Shown here: positions 12,649-24,612 of the stretch, piece after piece
Numbering within the stretch: the stretch's first letter is position 1
Layout: every line of letters starts with the position of its first letter
Source of the DNA: Cerioporus squamosus
Lineage: Eukaryota > Basidiomycota > Agaricomycetes > Polyporales > Polyporaceae
Assembly: GCA_022592435.1 (NCBI GenBank)
Contig: JABYQS010000080.1
Span: 62,001-126,000, forward strand
Length of the DNA stretch: 64,000 bases
Direction of reading: 5' to 3'
Translations under genes and position numbers: made by a program
The notes under the pieces: generated by a model
What the model saw: only the letters and a program-made list of their open reading frames with translations
The model's database searches: none
What the model was told of the DNA's origin: nothing

Positions 12649-12902
12649 CGGTTGCATCACCATTCTTGACGCTGCTGGCACCGTCATCGCATAAAAGTGC
12701 CCATCCCACCTATCATTATTACTATACTATTCACGGACTTCCTATGCACTGAATTACTCCTCCGGAAGGAAGTTGAACTCAATAGAACCTATACATTATA
12801 ATCAATGCTCTGAGTCGTGTGCGTACAGGCGAAACGGTCGGAGATACCGTCGAAGACGATCATAGGGAAGGACTCAACGTCGTATGGTGCAATCACCCAG
12901 CA

Positions 12903-14188
12903 CTACTTCTCCGCATTCTCCTTCTCTCCTAGCTCAGCAGACTCCACATCTCCTACAGCATTAACCTCAGTTGTAGATGAGTCCGCGATGAGCTGTAGGG
13001 TCGCGGTGCCGCCTCGTTGTCCGGTGCTTGCGAGCTTCGCTTTAAACTGTATACTTGTCAAGGTGGGCTCATTGAGCGTTCTCTTCGTCCAAGCCGTACC
13101 GTCCGCGACTCGGTAGATGATAAGATATGTGGCGACTTGCTGTTCAATCGGAAAAGCGATTGTCAGCATGAACCTCCGCCCAACCTGACCCCGTTACACT
13201 GACCTGTGCCGCCTGAGATAATCCGAGCCATATCTGGTTGACAGGCTGGTTGAGCGCATACGAGACGAGGAACGCAATGGCAAAGCACGAGTACAGCGCG
13301 GCAGACTCCACGATGAGCGTCACAAGCGACAGGTACTGCTTTGAGTTCTCGGCGGGTAAGTACTCGAGATGGGTGCGGCGGAACATGAGCAGACGGGCGA
13401 TGATGAGCACGGTTAGGATGATGTTTACGCCGAGTGAGAGGGTATAGTACGCTGTCCCGAAGGCGAGCGGCTCCTTGCTATAAACAGAGATGCCGGGATG
13501 GCTCGACTGAAGGGTCCACAAAGTCCCCATGACTGTGAACGAGGGCAGACCGTTTGCGTTAGCCAGGCGCAGGACGGTAGGTAGACTTCATACCGAACGA
13601 GGCCACGAGGAGGACGACTGGGAACGAAGTAACGGCATATGCGGTGTATCTCCCAGAGGTGGCACTCCAGATGATCCAGCAACGCCATAGCTGAGATACA
13701 ACTCGCATGAGCTTTGCTCTCAATAGGCAGAGTAAGAGTGAGACATACCACCAAGAGGTCGCACAAGAACGTTATGAGGAACAGGGTAGCGTAGAACATG
13801 ACATTGATGGCGAGACTTTGAGTATTCAAGAAGTACTGCCATGGGCCGCCGGGGTAGTTTCGGTTCTCGATGTAGATCACCTGAACCGTACGTGCTTGGA
13901 CGATACCGTAAATCGTCTCGACGATGAGCAGGAGCGTGATGTAGCAGAGGAGAAACCCGGTCTTTCTTCCCCGCTTCTGCTGCTTCCAGAGATATGATGC
14001 GCACGAGGCCCAGAGAACAAGTTGAACGCCTGCGCGGTCAAGTAACTTCAGTTCACCACGGGCGTATCAAACGCAAATCGCTGCGACGCACCGTAGCCTA
14101 TCCCGGAGATGAAGTCGGCAGCGAGGAAGAAACGTTCCAGGTCGATTGTCGCCTGGTCTTCATCCGGCCCATAGTACGGCTGCGACAT
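12903..14188 (-). CDS. seven-TM membrane protein, paralogue 1
   Basis: Starts at ATG 14188 (MSQPYYGPDED) and ends at 12903. It is spliced from about six exons with short introns. Hydrophobic helices can be followed through FFLAADFISGIGYG, VQLVLWASCASYLW, TGFLLCYITLLLIVE, LAINVMFYATLFLITFL, the WRCWIIW segment, AYYTLSLGVNIILTVLI and SAALYSCFAIAFLVSYAL. A polar C-terminal tail of about 75 residues follows. This looks like an Agaricomycete-type seven-TM protein of unknown function; the topology is receptor-like but no receptor motif is visible. It lies immediately downstream of a close paralogue on the same strand, so the pair arose by tandem duplication. Confidence 0.75.
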
Positions 14189-14934
14189 GCGCGTTGTAAC
14201 TTAGCGTCGGAGTGTAGTTGGGAGAGTGGGATGCTGTGTCGTCCTCGCAAGTACTATACTAGTCGCTCTGAGCCTCTGGCTGGTAGGCGGGCAATGCGAT
14301 GATGACCTAACTTTATATTTATTCACCTTCAGCATCGAACAACACGGCCTCGTCAATCGTGAGAAGCGCGAAGGACCAGATGTGGCGATAAAGGCGTCAC
14401 GACTGCACCGCGTGAAGGTGTCAGAAGCTGACGATCACGTCTCCGGACGTGTTGGGCTGGCACTTCTCTGCCGTGCCTTGCAATGATTGTCAAGTACCTG
14501 TCAGCTGCGGAGATGGCATAGCAGCCGCAGTACTCAGAAACTTATCAGTAAGGATTTCCGGCCCCCGCATCTAACCCCGCGGATGAACGCTCCTCGTGGT
14601 ACGTGTGCCAGAAGTACTTATCGCTTCTCGCAGCGGAGGAAGCTAGGGGCTCGTGACATCATGAGATGACTAGCAGCGTTCCTACTAGTCGTGATGATGG
14701 TGGTTAGAAGTCAAGGTAGTTCAGGCGCTGAAGCAGCCTCCCAGGGTGAGTACACGTAGTACACGTTGAGATTAAGGTACATTATAGCACACACGGATAT
14801 AACTATGTAGACATCGAACAACGATGTCGTCGCTACAGGTCGCGGGAAGTAGGGTGTGATAGACGCATGTTAACCCGATGTTGGAAACCGGTGAAGATGT
14901 TAAGCAACGAATAATGATACGGGAAGCAGAGCCA
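14189..14934. other. spacer between the two seven-TM paralogues
   Basis: Holds the promoter of paralogue 1 and the 3' region of paralogue 2. No gene seen. Confidence 0.5.
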
Positions 14935-16215
14935 TTATACCGCCGAAGCAACCTCCTCTTCAGAGCCAGACTTGAACTCTGATACGATGCCAGATACGGC
15001 GAACTGAGACGTGAACTGCACGTTCGACGGTCCCGTGCGCTTTTGGTCGAGGTGGCCCACATCCCGGGTCGCGGCGTGGAGGGAGGTGAGGGTGTGCGAC
15101 TCCATCGCATCGCTCGTCCAGGCCGTGCCCATTGCGACGCGGTGTACGATGAGATAGGTGGAGATTTGCTAAACGGAACGTAGCGAGTCAGCTACAGGGA
15201 GTTCTTCGTACATCAGGGAGGCGTCGGTGCGTACCTGAGCTGCTTGCGCGAACCCGAGCCAGATCTGGTTGATAGGCTGGTTCATCGCGTACGAGACGAG
15301 GAAGCAATGGCGAACACGGAGTAGAGGGCTGCCGATTCGATGACCACGGTAGCGAGTGAGAGGTATTGCTTCGCGTGTTGCGGAGGGAGATGCGCGAGAT
15401 GGGTGCGTCGGTAGATCATGAGACGTAGGGTGATGAGGGCAGTGAGGATGATGTTCACTCCGAGCGAGAGGGTGTAGTATGCGGTCCCGAAGGCTAGTGG
15501 CTCGGCGCTGTACATTGAGAGGTTAGGCTGGCTGGACTGCAGCGTCCAAAGCGTGCCCATGACTGCACGGTAGAAGTTAGCTGAGCGAACAAGTAAGAGA
15601 CTACGATGCAACTTACCGAACGACGCAAGAAGCATGACACTTGGCAGAGCGATGACCGCGTATGCGATGGAAGGCCCGGCAGCGGTCCAAACCACCCAGC
15701 ATCTCCATAGCTGCAAGATCCGCACGTCAAACGGTGATAGCGAGCATGCCGGAGAGAGTACTCACCACCAGGAGGTCACAGAGGAAGGTGAGGACGAAGA
15801 TCGTGGCATAAAACATGACGTTGATGGCGAGATACTGAGTGTCGAGGAAGTATGCCCATGGGCCCCCGGGATAGTTGCGGTTCTCAATGTATATGACCTG
15901 TACCGTACGTGCCTGGACGATACAGAATATGGTCTCGACAACGAAGAGAAGGCACAAGTAGGCCAGGAGGAGGAGGGTCTTCCGACTGCGTCGCCGGTGC
16001 TTCCACAGGTAGCTGACGCAGGACGACCAGAGCACGAGCATGATCCCTGTAGGTCCACATGAGGCCGTTAGTCTCGCGACATGACAGCCGGAGGACAGCT
16101 GTCACCTACCGTAGCCTACGCCACATACGAAGTCCCCGGCGATAAAGAACCGTTCCAGATTCTTCGTGTACTCGTCCTCATCCGGTCCATAGTACACGCC
16201 AGGTTGGGGAGACAT
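14935..16215 (-). CDS. seven-TM membrane protein, paralogue 2 (one frame break)
   Basis: Same family and exon plan as paralogue 1. Start ATG 16215 (MSPQPGVYYGPDED), stop TAA 14935-14937. Shared blocks include VIYIENRNYPGGPW, FGTAYYTLSLGVNIIL, KQYLSL and IESAALYS. The C-terminal tail has diverged from the neighbour. Near 15304-15308 one base is missing relative to paralogue 1 (GCTTCCTCGTC instead of GCCTTCCTCGTC). This truncates the frame just before the last helix, while the downstream exon (NQPINQIWLGFAQAAQ) remains perfectly readable in the next frame. That favours a recent mutation or a consensus error over long-standing decay. Confidence 0.72.
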
Positions 16216-17999
16216 AGGCAGAAGATGCGAAGGTCGAGCGAGGTCGAGGTCGAGCGGGGGTATAAGGAGACAGTATTTACACTGACTCGGAAGACCGGAC
16301 GGAGGCCTTGGAAAAGCTGGAGACAATAGGGGCCAAGAGATCGAGGCTTATATCCATTGGCTCCGGGTCACCAGGCTGGCGAGGAGGTACTCGATCGAAA
16401 CAAGGATCGGTGCGAGGGGGCCAGCCGATCGGACACCTTGGGACATCTGCCAGAAATCCGGCTAGTCTCTGCAAGCGACGTCAGCCATTTTCAACCAGTG
16501 CTGCCGCACAGTGCCGTACATGAGCGGGCTCGGCGTTTCCTTACATCGGCGTATTTGTCGTTTTCATTACATAGATGGAGACTGCAGTAGCTAGGGGATC
16601 AGCTACACCCCCTCCTCGAGATCGCGCTCTGAGAGTATGTCAGTCTTGGACAGTCCGTTAACCAGTCCAGAGCACGGGAGTGACGGTATCACGTAGGACA
16701 AGGCACAATGCTCCAGTGAAATTCCACTACAGCATGAGAATCTACCGCATGCAGCGAATGCGACGTACCTCATATTGCCTACGAGCCTCCCAGGATACGG
16801 AAGCTGAAGCTACGCATCTGTATGTCACGGTGCATTGTGACCACATCTCTCGGCTAAGACTGCCAGAGTTGGATCTGGATTCTGGGCGAGCGTCGACTTG
16901 GGGGCAAGCGGTGGCGAGCGTGTTCCTGGCTCGGCGAACTCCGGAACTTTGTGATCCTCGTTGTGATCAGGCACCTTCAGCCTTCAGGAGAGTCGCTTAT
17001 GGAAACAAGTCGCCACCAACGTCAGTACAATCGGTACATCTCATACACCGAGCCTCATCACAATCAATCCACGTTATAGCAGTGAGTAAGTACTGGGACT
17101 GAGAGGTCTTACATACCCACCCAGAGCTCAGAGTCACTGTTTTCGAGCCAACTCGTCGGATCGTGGGCTGCCTAGGCGAGACAAAGCCAACTCAGACCCG
17201 CAACAGACCCGCGATACGGTACTATCGAGCATAGAGCACAAGTTCAAACTGTGTTTTCCACTGGCCGGTGGTACGTACGGCGTGGAGTCTGTGGCCTGGG
17301 CATAGATTTCACACCCTCCTCAGGCCGCTCGATACAGTAAGTATACATGACAGTCCATCCGCGGTATACGGGATCTACAGTGCTTCTTCTCCATGGCAGT
17401 TCGGCATGCATGTCCGTACGGAGTTCATCTCGTCATCTATCATCTATCACAACGATCGCTCACTGGGCCTGGCTGCGTTTCAGACTGCCCAGCAGCTCCT
17501 CAAAAGGTGACATATCCCACCGATCCCCTGGCTGCGGCGGATGCAAAAGTGCAAACTCCGAATGCGAATGCACGAAGCCCCTGTTAACCCCAGCGCGCTG
17601 ACAGTGTACGGAACAGCTGTGTCTGCCAGGTCTATCAGCAGTTGGACGCGCTCAACTGACATAGAAGATGATGAACGAGCAATTCGGGCAAGGTGCACTT
17701 CGCACTCGGAAGCTCCCTCCGTATAGGCAGTGCGCAATAAATCAACGGAGCTAAGTACGTTCGCGATCTCTGCTTCTCTGCACTCTCTTAGCGCCAAACG
17801 CTCGTTCTCGTGGTTACAGATCTGAACCTGGAAGGAGAATCGCGCGCGGGACATGCGAGGACACCCTGTGAATTGGCGGCACAATACAAGAGCATAGATT
17901 ATGTACTTTCGATACATTACAACTTGAGGGCAAGTACTACTTATATATGAGCATGCGCGTGGACATTGAATGCAACGATACGGGGGGACCTAGGAGTCT
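16216..17999. other. 1.8-kb gap before the Raptor/Swi5 duplication
   Basis: Contains open frames up to about 145 codons on both strands, but none shows a domain, consistent splicing or a recognisable family. It holds the promoter of paralogue 2 and the left edge of the duplication. Confidence 0.45.
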
Positions 18000-18178
18000 G
18001 AGGGGCCAGGCCTATTACTTGTACGTTAGCGAATGCACGAAGGCAGAAAAATGCGGAAACCGTAGCGGAACATCGACAGCAAAGTCCGAGACCGAAAGGG
18101 GATGGGAAAGGAAGAACATTGGATGTTGAATGGAGGACAGGTTGAAAGGAGCCCGCGGACAAATCTACGCATCTATGC

Positions 18179-21100
18179 CTATGATACTGATGGAAGCTTG
18201 CAGCCCATGATGCGAACTGTGGACGGGCGAACGAATGATCAGTACCCCCTTAATGAAGATAGGAGCTAGGCATGCGCGCAGTCGCTCACCTGTACCGTCC
18301 CAGAAACCGACACCGTACACCATCTCACGCGGGTGGAAGGCAAGGCTGCTGCTCTTCGGCGTGAATGGCGTCATACCCTCACGCGGGGGAGGAACCGTGA
18401 GCGACGCCGTAAGCGAGCCAATCGCTCTCCTCGACTCCAGCGAGCGCACTTCGGTACGTTGCGACCTCCAGTTCGACGGGTTGAGGGACGACGTCCTGTG
18501 GGAATGAGAATTCATCAACAAACAGCAGAGACTGATCGGAGAGAAGGATTACATACGCTGCGAAGACCTCGGTTTGCTCGTGGACGTCGAATGACGAGAG
18601 TCCTTGAGGGAAGAGATCCCATCCTTGCAGCGGAGCGTCCCCTCCCCGGATATCCCACAACTTCACCTCTCCGTCAAGGCTATCAAAAACATCGGGAGAT
18701 CAGCACCATGTCCGGCAACGCAGCGCCACCAGATAGGGCACGTACCTTCCAGAAAGGAACTGGCCGGCGAGCGTCGGATGCCACTTGACATTCTGCACCC
18801 ACGACGTATGTTGATGGTACTCCCTTACGACAGCGTCATCTTCTTCAAGCCGCCGGTCGAAGACTTTGACAGCACCATCAGCGAAACTCGCCAGGAACAC
18901 AGAGGACGATCCGCTGTCAGAGACGAGCGCCGTGATGGGACTCTCGGCGTTCGTGTCAAGATCCTGCATAGACGGACGCAGTGAGATCATAGACACTGGC
19001 TAGTAACAAGAGACCGGGAGCGGTACATACCATCAGCTGGCTTTCGGTGTGCGCGTCCCATACACGGACGATGCGCGAGTCTCCGCCGACCATGAGCGTT
19101 CCCCCGGATTGTTTCCAGTCCGTGATCACACCGCTGCCACGCTTGACTTGCAGCACCTCGTTCAGGCCTCGGAAAGCACTAACCATCTGTACGGGACCAC
19201 TGCACAAGGAAGGGTCGTAATTGCGATACAGCCTGATCATACCGTCGGCTGAAACGCACACGTGAGCAATCAGGAGGACACACGACGGGAGTACACAGGC
19301 GTACCAGCACCAGTGAGGATGATCCCTCCCACCTCCTGATTGATGATGTGGAGCGAGGTGATGCTTGTGCCTCGAGGATTGCCGTTGAAGAACCTGTTTA
19401 ACCTCTTCCGCTTGATCCAATCCCACACACTGTCGAACGCATGAGCAAAAGCACAGTAGGATCCAATCGTTGCGAACGACGTACGTGATCATGTCGGATT
19501 CGTTGGCGATGACAAGATGCGGATCGAAGGCGTGGAACGCGAGCGACAACGGAAGGCCGTTGATCTGGATCGTATTCACTGGCTTCTCCCACCGACAGCG
19601 CGCTGTGTATACGAATGCATGTCAATCCCTGACATGGCGGAACAGAGTGTCCGGAAGGTACTCACGCGCTTCGCGGGCTTGCTTCTCCGTAGCCTCGTAC
19701 ACCTGCTCGTTCCGCTGCTGACGCCACACCTGGTAGTTGTACTGCACGCTACCAGGCTCATCAACCTCCGGTTGCTATACACAGTGTCAGCGAGCGCGAC
19801 AGGTGAGTTGTGAAACACGTACCCTCATCTGCGGTTCCTTGAAGTATTCGCAGCACCAATCGTAGAAACGGCTCTTCAGCGGCAGGACGTCACGGATGCC
19901 AACACCGGTACCCAAGCCAAGAATGACACTCGAGTCCACGGAGAATGTGCTCCCGGACGGACTCGCACCACCGCCAAAGCCGTCTCTGTGGTGGGAGTGA
20001 CCGTGGCGCGAGTGGTTGCCAACCCGCCGCCGCGCTTTCAGCCGCTCCATGTCCTCCTCCATCAGAGCCTCCATGACGTCCGACGGCATGAACTCCATCG
20101 GAGAGGGTTGCGATTCAGCAGCAGTCCGAAGATCTTCATGCGACACCAGCGTTGCCGACCGAGAGTAACTGTCCTCGGGGCTTTCAGGCCGCGAATAAGG
20201 AGAAGTATACTGTGCGAAGTTGAGGTTCGGCGATGGCGGTCTAGAGACACCTTGCACAATCTCCGTCCGTTCCTGACCGGTAGGCTGCGGCTTCGGGGAT
20301 GACCGTCCGTCCTCGATAGATGGGAAGGCGATATTGCCGGCGAGACTCTTTAGCGCGTTGGCAAAGGACGATGTCCGGCGCAAGGTATTGCTAACCCCGC
20401 TGGAAATCGTCGACGTCACCGTCTCGCTCCGCGTCAGAGCAGGACGGTTCGACTGGGCCGATGTGGTTTGACCGTTGCGTACCGACGACTGGTCCGAAGG
20501 GACTCGCGGCCGTGAACCGCCCTGGGCATGCGACGACTGGTACTCGGACACCTGGTGCGGCGGTCTGTTTAACGTCGTGCTGTCCAGCCTCGTGAAAGGC
20601 GACTCCAGCAGAAGCGCCATGATGTAGTCCACGATCGTCTGCGCGTTCGTCGCGACCTCATGGTAGGGGTCGACGGACAGCTCGAGCAAGATCGAGAAGA
20701 TGGTGAAAAACGATGAGAGGAGCACTCGGTTTTCGGCGCGGTAGTCCTCGTCGTCTCCGTAGCTCTCGAGCCACTCCGCGATGGCCATGCCGGCGAGGTC
20801 GTCATCCGGATGCTGGTTCTCTCCATCCTTCCACCGCCGGTCTTCCTCCCAGTATATCCATGCGCACACGATGAAGTACCCCCGCCATTCCTTCACGAGA
20901 CAACTGATGAGTACGAGGAGCTCCTTCCGGACCATCGGACTAGCGTCTTCCTTGATGGCGAGAGTCGCGCCAGTGACAACAGCGACTTCCATCCGGAAGT
21001 GTATACGCTCATCGAGCTGGTACATCGTCCCACTTCCGCCGCCTCCAAGCTTGTTCAGATCCGCCGAGCCCGACGCGCCCAAGAACGTGCTGAGGGCATA

Positions 21101-23548
21101 GAGCGCGGCGGACCGCACCTCAGGCGAGTCATCTGAGAGGAGCGCGATGAGCTTGTCCTGCATGCCTCGATCGACGCCATACACCTTGATCTCGTCGTTC
21201 GCGTCCCAAATCTGCGCGATGCACAGCGCAGACCATTGCCGAAGTAAGAAGTCGCCCTCGTCCAGATGCTCGAAACAGGCGTCGAACACGCGTTCACGCC
21301 AGCACGCGTTCTGCCCGTGCGCATAGTCCCGCGCGATGGTAGACAGAATGAACGCGCACATCGCCTTGTGCTCCGACCCGTTCGGGAAGACCCCCTGACG
21401 AGGGTCGTCCTGGCCTGCCAGAGCAGACGCAAAGTACTTGTAGCCTTGGTTGTTGTACAAATCCACTTGGCAGCTCGGGTCCACGGCCGATATCCGCGCC
21501 CAGATGAAGATGAGGACTGGCTTCAGGTCCTGTCCCGCTGCTTGGAGCAGCCGCGCGATGTATGGGAAGATGCCGATGGTCAAGGCGAGATGCACCGCCC
21601 ATGGTCCGAGGTCCACGAACTGCGACAGCAAAATCAACGCGCGCAGTCGATGCGGCTGAGACAGGAGGACCTGCAGAACGATGGGGAGCTGATCTGGAGG
21701 CTTCCGAGGAACGAGGTTGTGTTCGCTTTGTTCAAGACTTGCCGCAGCGTATGGCGCTACACTACTGGGGCCGTCCAGGTTAGGGATCTGGTCCGGAGGG
21801 ACCTGGACGGGGAGGGAGAGAGGGCCGGGCTTCGTGAGGGCAGAACCACCACGCGAAATCCAAACCTCGAACGCGGTGAGCTGGTCGGTGAAGAACCTAC
21901 TAGGGAGGTAAGTGTACGGCTTCTCGTGGGGGTTGCTCGACGCGCTGGGCTGAGTTACAGGATCGTTCCTCGCAGCCTGCCGTCTGTTCCGCGCTCCAAG
22001 AGAGACGTCCTTTGCGATACTAGGCTCCGTGTTCTTCAGCAGATCCGGAAGTTGCCGGAGACAAGCATCGACTGCGAGATCCCAGGACGCCCATAGAGGG
22101 TGAGTGTTGGTCGGAGGGAGAGGGGGGTAAGTGTGCGGCGTGCAGTGATAGTTCTTCATAATGCGCTCGGCGAGTAGAAAGTTGCGGAACAGCGAAGCAA
22201 TCAGAAGGTCGGAGCGGTACAATCGCGTGAACACTTCACGCGGGAACGTAGTCCATGCAATCGTATCCGTGATGGCAGTGAATATCCAGTTCAGCTCGCC
22301 CAAAGGCGTCCGTCGGTCCTTCAGGTCACCAGGCAGCTGCATGACCTGATCCGTGGATATGTCGTTCGGTAATTGGTTTGTGAGCAGGAAATAGCGCAAC
22401 GCGATGTCGATGGGTGACGTCAAGCACGAGGTGAACAAGTCGGCGGGAAGCTCTGGACATGATGGAAGCTGCTCGTCCGCAGCACATGCGGCGAGCTGGA
22501 TGCACTCCGAGAACGGCGGCATACCTTCCGGGTAGCCACCCCCGTGCAGCTTCGCGTCGTTGTCGCGCTGCTCAGCGAACTTGACGAAGTTGCTTAGCAG
22601 GTTACCGGCAGCCGAGCAGTCCCAGATGAATATGCACGGAGAGCGCAACCACGACTGGATCTCCTGAAGCGCGACGGGGATGTACTGCGTATAGTTCCGG
22701 TTGAAGCACCACAGCTCACCGCTGGGTGTCGGTTTCGGCACACCATGACCGTTGTAGTGGAAGAGAACGGCGTCATCCATGGCGGACTTGCGCAGGTTCG
22801 CGCAGAACCGCTTCAGGTCGTCCTTCGAAGGATCCAGGATAGGCTTGTACGAGATCTTCGGGTTTAGGCCCTCGAACTGGTGCTGCAAGTTCTGGCCAAT
22901 GACCTCGAGCGCCTTGTGAGACGGCATGGTGTGCGGGTCGACCCATGCCTCGAGCACCGCGCATGGATTCGTCTTGATGATGTCTGGTGGATCAACGTCG
23001 ATGTTCAGACATAGGACGAGGGCAGCATGTGCAGTCTTGATTTTCCCGGGGGCCGCCCGCCACGGGATCATCTTGGGTGTGCCGGGAGGGGGAGGGGTGG
23101 TGTTGCCACAGGTAAGATGTCGTTTCGCAGACCAGTAAGGATGGATGGGTGCAGCATCTGGGAGGTCCGCTACGGACGCTGCACGGCGCAGGTCGGGGTC
23201 TGAGAGCCCGTTCATTCCTCTCGCGCCAGTGCGGGAGGACGACGGATCTGAACGAGTACTCGAACGATGGTCGCGTTCAGTATCGGAGTCGTCTGAGCCT
23301 CTCTGTCTTCTGGGTGGCCAGCCATTGCTGCCTGAGAGCGTTCTGGCATTTACGACACAGGGATTGCACGGCGGGACATACCTTCTGCATGATGATTCCC
23401 GTACATAGCTCCTCCAAAACCCAATCGTGCACCCCTCAGTCCTTGTCCCTACTCGCAGTGTCCGGCAAAGAGAGGGCGGCGCGAGGTCAGACAGAGGAAG
23501 CGGGAGACGACGAGAACGACGAGGACGAGGAGGACGAGGACTTGCCAA
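18179..23548 (-). CDS. KOG1: Raptor/KOG1, TORC1 scaffold, copy 1 (open)
   Basis: Raptor presents substrates to TOR kinase in TORC1. The main exon (23548-19787, up to 1253 codons) is unbroken. It carries the Raptor N-terminal caspase-like domain (PIHPYW, KRHLTCGNT, FHYNGHGVPKP, FIWDCSAAG), then armadillo-like helices and a Ser-rich linker. Shorter exons then encode WD40 repeats (VWDWIKR, GDSRIVRVWD, KVFDRR, KLWDIRGG). The last exon, 18179-18216 after an intron at 18217-18289, gives the Raptor ending VRIMGCKL. The start is uncertain. The codon equivalent to the copy-2 ATG is ACG here (23339-23341), so translation needs either the upstream ATG at 23548 or the internal one at 23215. No frame break was found. 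It is divergent from the Swi5 remnant. Confidence 0.9.
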
Positions 23549-23824
23549 TGCGCGTCCTCAGTTCGGGAGGCTCGGACCTATAGGACCGGTCTATGATGAA
23601 ATTGATGTAAGCGGAGTGTTAACCCTCGGTAAGCTCAGTAAGTAAATAATTCTAATCCGCCTTCTAATCATCCAGTTCGTCAGAGTAAGTAGTTTGCAGT
23701 CGGTAAGTAGAGGATGTATTCAACTCCAAGACCGAGCGGACCTTTAGCCTGACTTTAACCACTGTCCTCAGCGCGACCTCAGCAAGCCTCAGCAGTCTCC
23801 CCTCTCTACATAACTCGAACTATC
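23549..23824. promoter_or_regulatory. divergent promoter, Raptor copy 1 / Swi5 copy 1
   Basis: Short shared upstream region with AGTAAGTA-type motifs near 23638, 23685 and 23702. The same elements recur, partly altered, in copy 2. Confidence 0.45.
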
Positions 23825-24319
23825 ATGCGCGCTAGGACTTCGGCGAAGATATGCTCTTGACACCACTGCGCGTCCAGAGATTAAGTACTTAATGTACGGG
23901 TACCTTCGACTGCAGGCGCAACAAGCCCGCATACATGCACTCCACAGGTAGACGAGCTTCAGGAGGTGCTCGGGTATGTCTCGACTGTCGACCACGGTCT
24001 TGCCGCACGGTGCCATGGCTCAGTTCCTACCTCCAGCGAGGATGAGAACGCAGAGCAAAACCGTGTGTCTTAGCATATCAACCTTCTCCATGCCTACAAC
24101 GAAGCCAAAGATGCCGCTCAGGTGCGTCATGTTACTCTCCGAGACTCGGCTCTTTCAATTCTAATGGCAGTTCGAACAGATACTCATAGGGAAGGTGCGC
24201 CCTCTTCGTTGTACGGCCCGCAGTGACAGAAACACTAGATAATTGCGCTCCTCACTGGCAGGGTGCGGCTTACCGATCAGGCGGCTTCACAAGGACTATG
24301 GCTTGACCGACGACGACTA
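23825..24319 (+). pseudogene. Swi5-like recombination protein, copy 1, decayed
   Basis: Aligns along its length with the intact Swi5 gene at 32398-32894 but carries several lesions. The first intron donor is AT instead of GT (after GCGAAG, about 23849). Exon 2 has a small deletion that creates TAG (CTCCACAGGTAGACG). The intron 2 acceptor has changed from CTAG to CCAGCG. Exon 3 has an in-frame TAG where copy 2 has CGG (TCTTAGCAT versus TCTCGGCAT). The last exon has lost about 11 bases. Base substitutions as well as indels are involved, so sequencing error alone is unlikely. The residual exon 3 still reads HAYNEAKDAAQ. Confidence 0.8.
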
Positions 24320-24612
24320 GTTTGGCTGTTCGCTGTTATCTTGTCGAAGTGTTGCTGGCCCAGGATCGCTCTGCATAGCTCGGCCACGTATCAATGACCA
24401 ATACTCGGGACGTGCTGCTCGTCTGTATTGCGGAATGAGTTACCCTGGAGCTCAAGCTGTACCTCGTATTTTCGCTTGTGTTCTTCCCCAGCGTGCCCCT
24501 GCATCATTCCTGCTTTAGATCTCCTCCTGCCCGATCAGCACCGTCAACGATCGAACGAGCATGTTCTTCCAGCTCTGCGCCGAGGAGTCAGCTCTCCGTG
24601 AGAGCGATGCAA

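Larger units (their letters stand above)
18000..24437. repeat. segmental duplication, copy 1 (Raptor + Swi5)
   Basis: Direct repeat of 26590-33009. Homology starts around the shared stretch TTGTACGTTAGC (18019 here, 26609 in copy 2). It fades after CTGCTCGTCTG about 6.4 kb later. The copies differ by scattered substitutions and small indels, so this is not an exact assembly echo. Confidence 0.9.

Noticed and set aside
17480..17917. 145-codon minus-strand open frame
   Set aside because: No domain, no start context and no splice partners; the region is otherwise empty and the length is expected by chance in GC-rich DNA.
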